Below are positions 8,335 to 18,126 of a DNA stretch of 22,500 bases, in pieces. The first letter of the stretch is position 1. The number at the start of each line of letters is the position of its first letter. This DNA is from Cryptomeria japonica (taxonomy: Eukaryota > Streptophyta > Pinopsida > Cupressales > Cupressaceae), in assembly GCF_030272615.1 (NCBI RefSeq), contig NW_026729186.1:40001-62500 (forward strand). The letters run 5' to 3'. The position numbers and the translations under genes were made by a program. Below the pieces are notes generated by a model. That model did no database searches and was not told where the DNA came from. It saw only the letters and a program-made list of their open reading frames with translations.

Positions 8335-8530
8335 CGTTTGCATTGACCGCACCAAAGGTGCACGCCTTGGTGTGCACCCTGGAGTGCACTTTGGTGCTCA
8401 CCTCGGTGCACACTTTGGTGTGCACCTCGGTGTGCACCAAAGGTGCGCACCTTGGAGCGCACCAAAGGTGTACACTTTGGAGCGCACCACATAGGGTCTT
8501 TGAGAGGTTGGCGCAGTGCGCACACCAAGG
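8335..8530. repeat. GGTGCACC/GGTGTGCACC-rich transition segment
   Basis: No gene. Closely spaced variants of the half-palindrome GGTG(CG/TG/CA)CACC occur, such as GGTGCACGCC, GGTGTGCACC and GGTGCGCACC, about every 15-25 bp. A remnant of the promoter repeat (GGGTCTTTGAGAGGTTGGCGC) follows near 8495. The segment joins the promoter repeats to the G-rich minisatellite and uses the same word family as the 5S-side repeats. Confidence 0.8.
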
Positions 8531-10200
8531 TGGGTGTTGAGGTGCGTGCCGAGGTGGGTGGGTGCTAGGGTGCGCTCCATGGTGGGTGCCAGGGTGGGTG
8601 CGTGCTAGGGTGGATTCCAAAGAGGGTCATAGGGTGGGTGCCAAGGTGGGTTGGTGATATAGTGGGTTCAAAGGTGGGTACTAGGGTGGGTTCCAAGGTG
8701 GGTCACAAGTTGGGTGCCAGGATGCGTGGGTGTTAGGTTGGGTGCCAAGGTGGGCTCCTGCGTGGGTGGGTGCTAGGGTGGGTTTCAAGGTGGACGCGAG
8801 GGCGGGTGCCAAGGTGGGTAACAAGTTGGGTGTTAGGATGGGTGAGTGCTAGAGTGGGTGCCAAGGTGGGTGGGTGCTAAGGTGGATGCCAAGGTGGTTC
8901 ACAGGGTGGGTGGGTTCTAGGGTGAGTTCCAAGGTGGGTCACAGGTTCAGTGCTAGGGTGGGTGTCAAGGCGGGTGTCGAGGTGCCTGGGTGCTAGGGTG
9001 TGGATGCCAATGTGGGTCATAGGGTGGGTACTAGGGTGGGCTGCAATGTGGGTGCCAAGGTGGGTAACATGCTCGGTGGGTTCTAAATTGGGTGCCAGGG
9101 TGGGTGTGCACCCACCTTGCCCGAGGTGGGTGCCAAGGTGCCAGTGTGGGTGGGTGCTAAGGTGGATGCCAAGGTGGGTGAGAAGGTGGGTGATAGGTTG
9201 AGTGGTAGGATGGGTGGGTGCCAAGATGGGTCACAGGGTGGGTGCAAGGGTGGGTAGGTGCTAGGGTTGGTGTCAGGGTGGGTGGGTGCTAGGTTGGGTT
9301 CCAAGGTGGGTGCGAGGGTGAGTGTCAAGGTGGGTCACAGGTTAGGTGCTAGGATGGGTGAGTGCTAGGGTGCAAAGGTGCCAGGGTGGGTGCTAGGATG
9401 GGTCGATGCTAGGGTGAGTGGCAAGGTGGGTCCACAAGTGTCAAGGTGGGTGCCGAGGTGGGTGCCAAGTCGGCGACTGCTATGGTGGATGCCAAGGTGG
9501 GTCACGGGGTGGGTGCCAAGTTGCTAGGTTGGGTTCCAAGGTGGGTGCCAACGTGGGTGCTAGGGTGCGTGGGTTAAAGGGTGTGTCACAACGTGGGTGC
9601 CAGGATGGGTGCGCACCCACACTGGCCAAGACGGGTGCGGGTGCAAGGTTGGGTTCCAAGCCCGGTCACAGGCTGGGTGCTAGGATGGGTGGGTGCCAAG
9701 GTGGGCACCAGGGTGGGTGCACCCACCCTGGCCAAGGTGGGTCACGGGGTGGGTCCTAGGGTGGGTAACGGGGTGGGTACTAAGGTGCGTGCCAAGGTGG
9801 GTCATAGGGTGGGTGCCAAGGTGGGCACCAGGGTGGGTGTGCACCAACCCTAGCCAGGGTAGGTCACGGGGTGGTTGTCGGGGTGGGCGTCAAGGAGCCA
9901 AGGTGGGTGGCAAGTAGCCAAGTTGCGTGCCAAGGTGGGTGTCGGGGTGGGTGCCAAGGATCCAAGGTGGGTGCCAAGGAACCAAGGTGGGTGTCTGGGT
10001 GGGTGCCGAGGTGGGAGCCAGGGTGGGTCCCAAGGTGAGTGCAAAGGTGGGTGCCAGGGTCAAGGTGAGTGCCAATGTGGGTTCCAAGGTGCCAGGGTCA
10101 GGGTGAGTGCCAATGTGGGTTCAAAGGTGCTAAGTTGGGTGCGAGGTTGGGTGCGAGGGTGGGTGGGTGCCAAGGTGTGCTAGGTGGAAGCCCGGGTGGG
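8530..10200. repeat. Degenerate G-rich GGTGGGTG minisatellite
   Basis: About 1.65 kb of imperfect units built from GGTGGGTGCCAAGG, GGTGGGTGCTAGG and GTCACAGGGTGGG, period roughly 10-30 bp. The G-rich strand is +. Runs such as GGTGGGTGGGTG give potential for G-quadruplexes or slipped structures. No reading frame here is credible: all are low-complexity products of the repeat. The right part (9719-10200) is repeated at 17645-18126. Confidence 0.93.
9708..9731. repeat. 24-bp perfect palindrome at the duplication boundary
   Basis: CCAGGGTGGGTG followed at once by its exact complement CACCCACCCTGG. The centre (9719/9720) coincides, within a base or so, with the first position from which the sequence is repeated near 17645. 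Only the right half of the palindrome is present at the second copy. Confidence 0.85.
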
Positions 10201-10590
10201 TCGGCATCCCATGGGTGTCGAGTTGGGTGCCTGATGGGTGCTTCTTGTCAAGTTTTAGTCGTCGGGACTCATTTCGAGCCTTAGAGGTCGTTTCTTGTCC
10301 GGTTGCCCTGTCTTCGACCTGGGAACCCAATTTTGGTCCTCGGGTCCCATTTTTTTTTGTCTCGCATCCCACTTTTGGCCTGTGGCCTTTTCGGGGTCGA
10401 TTCTCGTTTTGGGCATCAGAGCATGTTTCTTCTCCTAAAACCCAATATTTGTTTATTAAGTCTCGGAACACATTTTTGTTCTCGTGGACCCATCATGGGT
10501 CTTGGAACGCATTTGTGGTCCTTGGGTCCCATTTTGCATCCCGAAACTTGTGTTTTGGTGCTTGATCCCTATTTTGGGTGCCCACCTTGC
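10200..10590. other. T-rich spacer with degenerate GGGTCCCATTTT-type repeats
   Basis: This is the least repetitive stretch of the right half. Variants of (G)GG(T/A)CCCATTTT or (G)GAACACATTT recur about every 25-35 bp, as in GGGTCCCATTTTT near 10343, GCATCCCACTTTTGG near 10364, GGAACGCATTTG near 10503 and GGGTCCCATTTTGC near 10524. No gene or RNA is recognised. Reading frames of 113-163 codons cross it on both strands but overlap one another and have no recognisable domains. Confidence 0.6.
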
Positions 10591-10973
10591 ACCAAGTGCG
10601 CACCCGGGGCAAACCGAGCGCCTTGGTGCACCGGGGCAAGATCGAGCGTGCACCCGAGGCGCCCCGAACATGCACCAAGGTGCACTCGGCCCACATGTGA
10701 GCGCAGGTCGTTGCGCCCGAGGTGGTGTGTGGGCACCGCGTTGCAGACGGGACACTGCACGCACACGACGCCCCCTCCAGGTGCACGCACGTAGGCCGGG
10801 CCGGGTGCACACCCGACGCCCTAGCAAGGTGCGCGCACCCGGGCAGGGCTCACACTTGGCGAACGGGGCGCACTTCGCGAGGGAGGGTGTGCACCTCGAC
10901 GGGGGTGGGTGGCCGGGGTGGATTCGCACGTGGGTCGCGGTTTGCTAAGTACACACTGCGACAAGCTCATAAC
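10590..10973. other. GC-rich 5' flank of 5S gene 1
   Basis: CpG-rich sequence with GGTGCACC/GTGCGCAC words (CACCTTGCACC, GTGCGCACCCGGGGCAAACC). There is no canonical TATATA at -28 of the 5S start. At -28 to -23 the sequence is TAAGTA (10946-10951), a possible degenerate version. The base at -1 is C, as is usual in plant 5S genes. No other gene is seen. Confidence 0.6.
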
Positions 10974-11093
10974 GGGTGCGATCATACCAGCATTAGTGCA
11001 CCGGATCCCATCAGAACTCCGCAGTTAAGCGCGCTTGGGCCGGAGTAGTACTGGGATGGGTGACCTCCCGGGAAGTCCCGGTGTTGCACCCTT
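10974..11093 (+). rRNA. 5S ribosomal RNA gene, copy 1
   Basis: A full-length 120-nt 5S rRNA gene, transcribed by RNA polymerase III; its product joins the large ribosomal subunit. The start GGGTGCGATCATACCAGC and the end GGTGTTGCACCC pair to form helix I. The internal control region is complete: box A AGTTAAGCGCGC at 50-61, the intermediate element just after it, and box C around GGGATGGGTGACCTCCCGG. A T-run follows. The sequence fits gymnosperm 5S as I recall it (C59, GGGCCGGAGTAGTACTGGG) rather than the angiosperm form. One oddity: base 19 (10992) is A where copy 2 has G, so the helix II pair with C59 (11032) is lost here. The gene is opposite in direction to the Pol I-like cores. Confidence 0.97.
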
Positions 11094-11097
11094 TTTT
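11092..11097 (+). terminator. Pol III terminator of 5S gene 1
   Basis: Six T residues directly after GCACCC at the 3' end of the 5S gene, the usual Pol III stop signal on the non-template strand. Confidence 0.9.
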
Positions 11098-11525
11098 AGT
11101 TTTTCGCCGGGCGTCGCAATGCTATTTGAATAAACCTTTTGCCCGTTTGCGTTCTCGTCGGGGCCGGGCCGGGCCGGGGTGCGCTGCCCGCACTACCGCG
11201 CGCGCGGGGGCGACACCGAGCGCGCACCCGAGGCGCCCCGAGCACACAGGCCACGGTGCAACCCGGGCGTTGTGCGCGCACCCCGGTGCGCCCGAGGTGC
11301 TGCGCGCGCACCCAGGTGAAATCGGTGTGCACCTCGGCCAGTGCGCGCTCGGTCGAGTCGCGCACGTTGGCCAAGGTGCACGGTGATGTTTCTTACTCTA
11401 AGGTTCCGCACCAGACGCCCGGGACAGGTGAGCGAAGCTGGGCGGGGCCGGGTGCGCGGCCGGGGCAGGTGCACGCAGCTGGAGAGAGCTTTGGAGCACA
11501 CTTCGGAGCGCACCAATGATGCGCT
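11098..11525. other. GC-rich 3' flank of 5S gene 1
   Basis: No gene is seen. There is a short T-rich stretch, then GGGCCGGGCCGGGCCGGGG near 11160-11178 and repeated GTGCGC/GCGCAC words. It ends with the GGAGCACACTTCGGAGCGCACC block, which also opens the AT-core subrepeats to the right. Frames of 92-126 codons on both strands overlap each other and look like GC-driven chance frames. Confidence 0.6.
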
Positions 11526-12310
11526 CCATTCAAAAGTTTCCTGAAAAGGCAAAAAAAGTTGAGATTATAGAATTTCCCACTTGAGAGATTGTAAAAAAAA
11601 AAAATTTAAAATGAAGGAAACGCGGGTGCCAAGGTGTGCGCAGCCCAGCCAAGGTGTGCGCACCAAGGCGCCCACCCTGGCGAAGGTGCACGCAAGGTGC
11701 GCACCCGAGGCAAACCGGACAATTAACCCAACTTTCGACTTCGCGCGCACCTTGGAGCGCACTTCGGAGCGCTCCTTGGTGCGCACCAATCTTGGGCACC
11801 TCGGAGTGCACCATGGCGCCCACCAAGGTGCGCACCCGGGGCAAACCGAGCTCCGACTTCGTGCGCACCTTGGAGCGCACGAAAGGTGCGCACCATGGCG
11901 CCCACCAAGGTGCGCAGCCCAGCCAAGGCGTGCGCATCAAGGTGCGCACCCTGGCGAAGGTGCGCACCCGGGGCAAACCGAGCTCCGACTTCGTGCGCAC
12001 CTTGGAGCGCACAAAAGGTGCGCAACCCAGCCAAGGTGTGCGCACCCCGGTCAAACCGAGCTCCGAATCGTGCGCACCAGAGGTGCACGCCATCGTGCGC
12101 ACCTTGGAGCACACTTCGGAGCCCTCCTTGGTGCGCGCCGATGTTGCGCACCTCGGAGCGCACCCGGGGAAAACAATGCAATTAACCCGACTTTCGACTT
12201 CGTGGGCACCTCGGAGCGCTCTCGGGTTCGCACCTCGGAGCACACCGAGGTGCGCACCTTTGATGCGCTGCCTTCACCAATTTCCAGAAAAGGCAAGAAA
12301 ACATTGAGAA
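11526..12310. repeat. First, most diverged AT-core subrepeat block
   Basis: It begins with a diverged poly(A) core (about 11537-11612: GAAAAGGCAAAAAAAG and TTTAAAATG are recognisable). It continues with GGTGCGCACC-rich units carrying GGCAAACCGAGCTCCGACTTCGTGCGC-type blocks and ends in a cut-down core at about 12275-12305 (CCAGAAAAGGCAAGAAAAC). The units read ACCGAGCTCC where later ones read ACCGGGCTCC, so this is a separate subfamily. Confidence 0.8.
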
Positions 12311-13300
12311 GGTGTGCGCACCGAGGTGCCCACCCTGGCGAAGGTGCACGCGAGGTGCGCACCCGGGGCAAACCGGGCTCCGACTTCGTGCACGCCGCAC
12401 CTTGGAGCACACTTCGGAGCGCTCCTTGGTGCGCACCAGGGCGCGCAACCCAGCCGAGGTGCCCACCCCGGCGAAGGTGCACGCGAGGTGCGCACCCGGG
12501 GCAAACCGGGCTCCGACTTCGTGCACGCCATGGTGCCCACCGCGGCGAAGGTGCACGCGAGGTGCGCACCCGGGGCAAACCGGGCTCCGACTTCGTGCAC
12601 GCCGCACCTTGGAGCACACTTCGGAGCGCTCCTTGGTGCGCACCATGGTGCCCACCAGGGCGCGCAACCCCGCCGAAGGTGCACGCGAGGTGCGCACCCG
12701 GGGCAAACCGGGCTCCGACTTCGTGCACGCCGCACCTTGGAGCACACTTCGGAGCGCTCCTTGGTGCGCACCATGGTGCCCACCAGGGCGCGCAACCCCG
12801 CCGAAGGTGCACGCGAGGTGCGCACCCGGGGCAAACCGGGCTCCGACTTCGTGCACGCCATGGTGCGCACCGCGGCGAAGGTGCGCACCCGGGGCAAACC
12901 GGGCTCCGACTTCGTGCACGCCGCACCTTGGAGCACACTTCGGAGCGCTCCTTGGTGCGCACCAGGGCGCGCAACCCAGCCGAGGTGCCCACCCCGGCGA
13001 AGGTGCACGCGAGGTGCGTACCCGGGGCAAACCGGGCTCCGACTTCGTGCACGCCGCACCTTGGAGCACACTTCGGAGCGCTCCTTGGTGCGCACCATGG
13101 TGCCCACCAGGCCGCGCAACCCAGCCAAGGTGTGCGCACCAAGGTGCACGCGAGGTGCGCACCCGGGGCAAACCGGGGTCCGACTTCGTGCACGCCGCAC
13201 CTTGGAGCACACATCGGGGCGCTCCCGGGTTCGCACCGGCGTTGCGCACCGTGGTGGGCACCTCGGAGCACACCAAGGTGGGCAGCGAGGTGCGCACCTT
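12310..13300. repeat. GC-rich subrepeat array, period about 128 bp with variants
   Basis: GCCGCACCTTGGAGCACAC begins at about 12394, 12601, 12729, 12920, 13054 and 13195. The clean unit is 128 bp (12601 to 12729), while others carry inserted half-units with ATGGTGCCCACCGCGGCG. Every unit contains CACCCGGGGCAAACCGGG and CTCCGACTTCGTGCACGCC, and many GGTGCGCACC palindromes. The long Cys/Arg/His/Ala-rich frames on both strands (up to 579 and 662 codons when joined with the next blocks) overlap in several frames at once. They result from the stop-poor repeat. Confidence 0.9.
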
Positions 13301-13313
13301 TGATGCGATGCCT

Positions 13314-16300
13314 TCACTAATTTCCATAAAAGGCAAAAAAAAAACGAGATTTTAAAATTTCCGTTTTGAAAGATAGTGAGAAAAAGGGAATGCTGGTGCC
13401 ATCTTGAGCCCGCCCTGGTGCGCAGCCCAGCCAAGGTGTGCGCACCAAGGTGCCCACCCTGGCGAAGGTGCGCGCCCGGGCAATTAACCCAACTTCCAAC
13501 TTCGCGCGCGCCAGGGTGGGAGCGCACCCAACAACCGGGCCTGGGAAGAGCCAATGCGAGAAACCCCACCAAACGCTCTGACAAAAAAAGAGGGGGCGCT
13601 CCAGTAACCCCGCTTCGGAGCGCACCCTGGGCAAACCCAGCCAAGGTGCCCACCCCGGCCAAGGTGCAGGCGAGGTGCGCACCCGGGGCAAACCGGGCTC
13701 CGACAACGTGCACGCCGCACCTTGGAGCACACTTCGTAGCGCTCCCGGGTGCGCACCTCAGAGCACACCAAGGTGGGCAGCGAGGTGCGCACCTTTGATG
13801 CGCTGCCTTCACTAATTTCCAGAAAAGGCAAAAAAAAAAGGAGATTTTAAAATTTCCGTTTTGAAAGATAGTGAAAAAAAACGGAACGCGCGTGCCATCT
13901 TGAGCCCGCCCTGGTGCGCAGCCCAGGTAAGGTGCCCACCCTGGCAAAGGTGCGCACCCGGGCAATTAACCCTACTTCCGACTTCGTGCGCGCCAGGGTG
14001 GCAACCGGGCCTCGGAAGAGCCAATGCGAGAAACCCCACCAAACGCTCCGACAAAAAAAGAGGCGGCGCTCCAATAACCCCGCTTCGGAGCGCAGCCGGG
14101 GCAAACCCAGCCAAGGTGCCCACCCCGACGAAGGTGCACGCGAGGTGCGCACCCGGGGCAAACCGGGCTCCGACAACGTGCACGCAGCACCTTGGAGCAC
14201 ACTTCGAAGCACTCCCGGGTGCCCACCGGCGTTGCGCACCGTGGTGGGCAGCGAGGTGCGCACCTTTGATGCGCTGCCTTCACTAATTTCCAGAAAAAGG
14301 CAAACAAAAATGAGATTTTAAAATTTCCGTTTTGAAAGATAGTGAAAAAAAAGGAACGCGGGTGCCATCTTGAGCCCGCCCTGGTGCGCAGCCCAGGCAA
14401 GGCATGCGCACCAAGGTGCCCACCCGAGGTGCACACGCGGGGCAAACCGGGCTCCGACTTCGTGCAGGCCGCACCTTGGAGCACACTTCGGAGCGCTCCT
14501 TGGTGCGCACCATGGTGCCCACCAGGGCGCGCAACCCAGCCAAGGTCTGCACACCAAGGTGCCCACCCCGGCGAAGGTGCACGCGAGGTGCGCACCCGGG
14601 GCAAACCGGGCTCCGACTTCGTGCACGCCATGGTGCCCACCGCGGCGAAGGTGCACGCGAGGTGCGCACCCGGGGCAAACCGGGCTCCGACTTCGTGCAC
14701 GCCGCACCTTGGAGCACACTTCGGAGCGCTCCTTGGTGCGCACCATGGTGCCCACCAGGGCGCGCAACCCAGCCAAGGTGTGCGCACCAAGGTGCACGCG
14801 AGGTGCGCACCCGGGGCAAACCGGGGTCCGACTTCGTGCACGCCGCACCTTGGAGCACACATCGGAGCGCTCCCAGGTTCGCACCAGCGTTGCGCACCTT
14901 TGATGCGCTGCCTTCACTAATTTCCAGAAAAGGCAAAAAAAAAACGATATTTTAAAATTTCCGTTCTGAAAGATAGTGAAAAAAAACGGAACGCGGGTGC
15001 CATCTTGAGCCCTTCCTGGTGCGCAGCCCAGGCAAGTTGTGCGCACCAAGGTGCCCACCCTGGCGGAGGTGCGCGCCCGGGGCAAACCGGGCTCCGACTT
15101 CGTGCACTGCATGGTGCCCACCAAGGCGCGCAACCCAGCCAAGGTGCCCACCGCAGCGAAGGTGCACGCGAGGTGCACACCCGGGGCAAACCGGGCTCCG
15201 ACTTCGTGCACGCCGCACCTTGGAGCACACTTCAGAGCGCTCCTTGGTGCGCACCAGGGCGCGCAACCCAGCCGAGGTGCCCACCCCGGCGAAGGTGCAC
15301 GCGAGGTGCGCACCCGGGGCAAACCGGGCTCCGACTTCGTGCACGCCATGGTGCCCACCGCGGCGAAGGTGCGCACCCGGGGCAAACCGGGCTCCGACTT
15401 CGTGCACGCCGCACCTTGGAGCACACTTCGGAGCGCTCCTTGGTGCGCACCATGGTGCCCACCAGGCCGCGCAACCCAGCCAAGGTGTGCGCACCAAGGT
15501 GCACGCGAGGTGCGCACCCGGGGCAAACCGGGGTCCGACTTCGTGCACGCCGCACCTTGGAGCACACATCGGGGCGCTCCCGGGTTCGCACCGGCGTTGC
15601 GCACCGTGGTGGGCACCTCGGAGCACACCAAGGTGGGCAGCGAGGTGCGCACCTTTGATGCGATGCCTTCACTAATTTCCATAAAAGGCAAAAAAAAAAC
15701 GAGATTTTAAAATTTCCGTTTTGAAAGATAGTGAGAAAAAGGGAATGCTGGTGCCATCTTGAGCCCGCCCTGGTGCGCAGCCCAGCCAAGGTTTGCGCAC
15801 CAAGGTGCCCACCCTGGCGAAGGTGCGCGCCCGGGCAATTAACCCAACTTCCAACTTCGCGCGCGCCAGGGTGGGAGCGCACCCAACAACCGGGCCTGGG
15901 AAGAGCCAATGCGAGAAACCCCACCAAACTCTCTGACAAAAAAAGAGGGGGCGCTCCAGTAACCCCGCTTCGGAGCGCACCCTGGGCAAACCCAGCCAAG
16001 GTGCCCACCCCGGCCAAGGTGCAGGCGAGGTGCGCACCCGGGGCAAACCGGGCTCCGACAACGTGCACGCCGCACCTTGGAGCACACTTCGTAGCGCTCC
16101 CGGGTGCGCACCTCAGAGCACACCAAGGTGGGCAGCGAGGTGCGCACCTTTGATGCGCTGCCTTCACTAATTTCCAGAAAAGGCAAAAAAAAAAGGAGAT
16201 TTTAAAATTTCCGTTTTGAAAGATAGTGAAAAAAACGGAACGCGCGTGCCATCTTGAGCCCGCCCTGGTGCGCAGCCCAGGTAAGGTGCCACCCTGGCAA

Positions 16301-17584
16301 AGGTGCGCACCCGGGCAATTAACCCTACTTCCGACTTCGTGCGCGCCAGGGTGGCAACCGGGCCTCGGAAGAGCCAATGCGAGAAACCCCACCAAACGCT
16401 CCGACAAAAAAAGAGGCGGCGCTCCAATAACCCCGCTTCGGAGCGCAGCCGGGGCAAACCAAGCCAAGGTGCCCACCCCGACGAAGGTGCACGCGAGGTG
16501 CGCACCCGGGGCAAACCGGGCTCCGACAACGTGCACGCAGCACCTTGGAGCACACTTCGAAGCACTCCCGGGTGCCCACCGGCGTTGCGCACCGTGGTGG
16601 GCAGCGAGGTGCGCACCTTTGATGCGCTGCCTTCACTAATTTCCAGAAAAAGGCAAAAAAAAATGAGATTTTAAAATTTCCGTTTTGAAAGATAGTGAAA
16701 AAAAAGGAACGCGGGTGCCATCTTGAGCCCGCCCTGGTGCGCAGCCCAGGCAAGGCATGCGCACCAAGGTGCCCACCCGAGGTGCACACCCGGGGCAAAC
16801 CGGGCTCCGACTTCGTGCAGGCCGCACCTTGGAGCACACTTCGGAGCGCTCCTTGGTGCGCACCATGGTGCCCACCAGGGCGCACCCGGGGCAAACCGGG
16901 CTCCGACTTCGTGCACGCCGCACCTTGGAGCACACATCGGAGCGCTCCCAGGTTCGCACCAGCGTTGCGCACCTTTGATGCGCTGCCTTCACTAATTTCC
17001 AGAAAAGGCAAAAAAAAACGATATTTTAAAATTTCCGTTCTGAAAGATAGTGAAAAAAACGGAACGCGGGTGCCATCTTGAGCCCTTCCTGGTGCGCAGC
17101 CCAGGCAAGTTGTGCGCACCAAGGTGCCCACCCTGGCGGAGGTGCGCGCCCGGGGCAAACCGGGCTCCGACTTCGTGCACTGCATGGTGCCCACCAAGGC
17201 GCGCAACCCAGCCAAGGTGCCCACCGCAGCGAAGGTGCACGCGAGGTGCGCACCCGAGGTGCACACCCGGGGCAAACCGGGCTCCGACTTCGTGCACGCC
17301 GCACCTTGGAGCACACTTCAGAGCGCTCCTTGGTACGCACCAGGGCGCGCAACCCAGCCAAGGTGCTCACCCCGGCGAAGGTGCACGCGAGGTGCGCACC
17401 CGGGGCAAACCGGGCTCGAACTTCGTGCACGCCGCACCTTGGAGCACACATCGGAGCGCTCCCGGGTTCGCACCAGCATTGCGCACCTTTGATGCGCTGC
17501 CTTCACTAATTTCCAGAAAAGGCAAAAAAAAGAAAAAAATGAGATTTTAAAATTTCCGTTTTGAAAGATAGTGAAAAAAACGGA
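13314..17584. repeat. Set of nine AT-rich poly(A) cores (dispersed direct repeats)
   Basis: About 70-80 bp each, at roughly 13314-13390, 13810-13885, 14280-14357, 14914-14994, 15669-15735, 16172-16239, 16637-16708, 16992-17062 and 17505-17584. Shared words in order: TTTCCAGAAAAGGC, an A-run of 8-13, GATTTTAAAATTTCCGTT, TGAAAGATAGTGA and a second A-run. They are the only AT-rich points in a GC-rich array and all point the same way. Their function is unknown to me; easily unwound sites (origin-like), nuclear-matrix sites or 3'-processing/termination signals are all possible. Confidence 0.85.
13596..13623. repeat. Small hairpin in the CACCAAACGCTC-bearing subrepeat
   Basis: GCGCTCC (13596-13602) and GGAGCGC (13617-13623) pair around a 14-nt loop, next to an A7 run and GAG. 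The same segment recurs near 14070, 15950, 16420, 21525 and 22000 with the arms kept, so it is a stable module of these subrepeats. Its function is unknown. Confidence 0.65.
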
Positions 17585-17629
17585 ACGCGGGTGCCATCTT
17601 GAGCCCGCCCTGGTGTGCAGCCCAGGCAA

Positions 17630-17665
17630 GTTGTGCGCACCAAGGCACCCACCCTGGCCAAGGTG
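17630..17665. other. Junction of the 7.93-kb tandem duplication
   Basis: A 5S-side subrepeat (GCAAGTTGTGCGCACCAAGG) passes straight into the G-rich minisatellite (CACCCACCCTGGCCAAGG, then GTGGGTCACGGGG). In intact subrepeats the text continues as TGCCCACCCTGGCGGAGG (17125). Both parents therefore share CCCACCCTGGC, a microhomology of about 11 bp at the join. The right-hand partner begins at the centre of the palindrome at 9708-9731. Confidence 0.88.
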
Positions 17666-18126
17666 GGTCACGGGGTGGGTCCTAGGGTGGGTAACGGGGT
17701 GGGTACTAAGGTGCGTGCCAAGGTGGGTCATAGGGTGGGTGCCAAGGTGGGCACCAGGGTGGGTGTGCACCAACCCTAGCCAGGGTAGGTCACGGGGTGG
17801 TTGTCGGGGTGGGCGTCAAGGAGCCAAGGTGGGTGGCAAGTAGCCAAGTTGCGTGCCAAGGTGGGTGTCGGGGTGGGTGCCAAGGATCCAAGGTGGGTGC
17901 CAAGGAACCAAGGTGGGTGTCTGGGTGGGTGCCGAGGTGGGAGCCAGGGTGGGTCCCAAGGTGAGTGCAAAGGTGGGTGCCAGGGTCAAGGTGAGTGCCA
18001 ATGTGGGTTCCAAGGTGCCAGGGTCAGGGTGAGTGCCAATGTGGGTTCAAAGGTGCTAAGTTGGGTGCGAGGTTGGGTGCGAGGGTGGGTGGGTGCCAAG
18101 GTGTGCTAGGTGGAAGCCCGGGTGGG
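17645..18126. repeat. G-rich GGTGGGTG minisatellite, copy 2 (truncated)
   Basis: Matches 9719-10200. Only the right third or so of the copy 1 minisatellite is present, because the duplication starts inside it. Confidence 0.93.

Larger units (their letters stand above)
7310..8335. repeat. 157-bp tandem repeats carrying promoter-like cores 8-13
   Basis: Cores at 7410, 7567, 7724 and 7881 are exactly 157 bp apart. The next is at 8101 (220 bp, with an insert of about 63 bp holding GGTGCACG words near 7980), and the last at 8258 (157 bp). Units share GGTCTTTGAGGTTGGCG, CACAACCAGGGGAGTCGACC and ACATCGACCCCAACTT. The family is a shortened relative of the 311-bp repeat, which has the same blocks in the same order plus about 150 bp more. 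Confidence 0.93.
9719..17644. repeat. 7.93-kb higher-order unit, copy 1 (contains 5S gene 1)
   Basis: The sequence from about 9719 is repeated from about 17645 with an offset of 7926 (7925 after one poly(A) length change near 13870). The match continues to the window end, where 22500 corresponds to about 14575. Differences seen by eye are few: 10992 A/18918 G, 11205 C/19131 G, 11264 C/19190 T, 12791 C/20717 G, and some A-run lengths. The unit contains, in order, G-rich minisatellite, T-rich spacer, 5S gene, GC-rich flank and AT-core subrepeats. Confidence 0.95.
13300..17645. repeat. Higher-order array of 355-750-bp subrepeats, each headed by an AT-rich core
   Basis: Each subrepeat ends with CACCTTTGATGCGCTGCC and CACTAATTTCCAGAAAAGGC, passes through a poly(A)/AT core, then restarts with CGGGTGCCATCTTGAGCCC and GCGCAGCCCAG. 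A block of about 1.49 kb (about 13040-14527) is itself repeated at about 15395-16880 (offset about 2355), and about 14880-15170 recurs at about 16940-17245. Some subrepeats carry AATTAACCCAACTTCC and a CACCAAACGCTC...AAAAAAAGAG insert, others the CCGGGCTCCGACTTCGTGCAC block. Gain and loss of whole modules is the main difference among them. Confidence 0.92.

Noticed and set aside
8530-10200. Telomere-like repeats (GGTGGGTG / CTAGGGTG words)
   Set aside because: Words such as CTAGGGT resemble plant telomere units but are scattered within a degenerate GGTGGGTG minisatellite and never form a TTTAGGG array.
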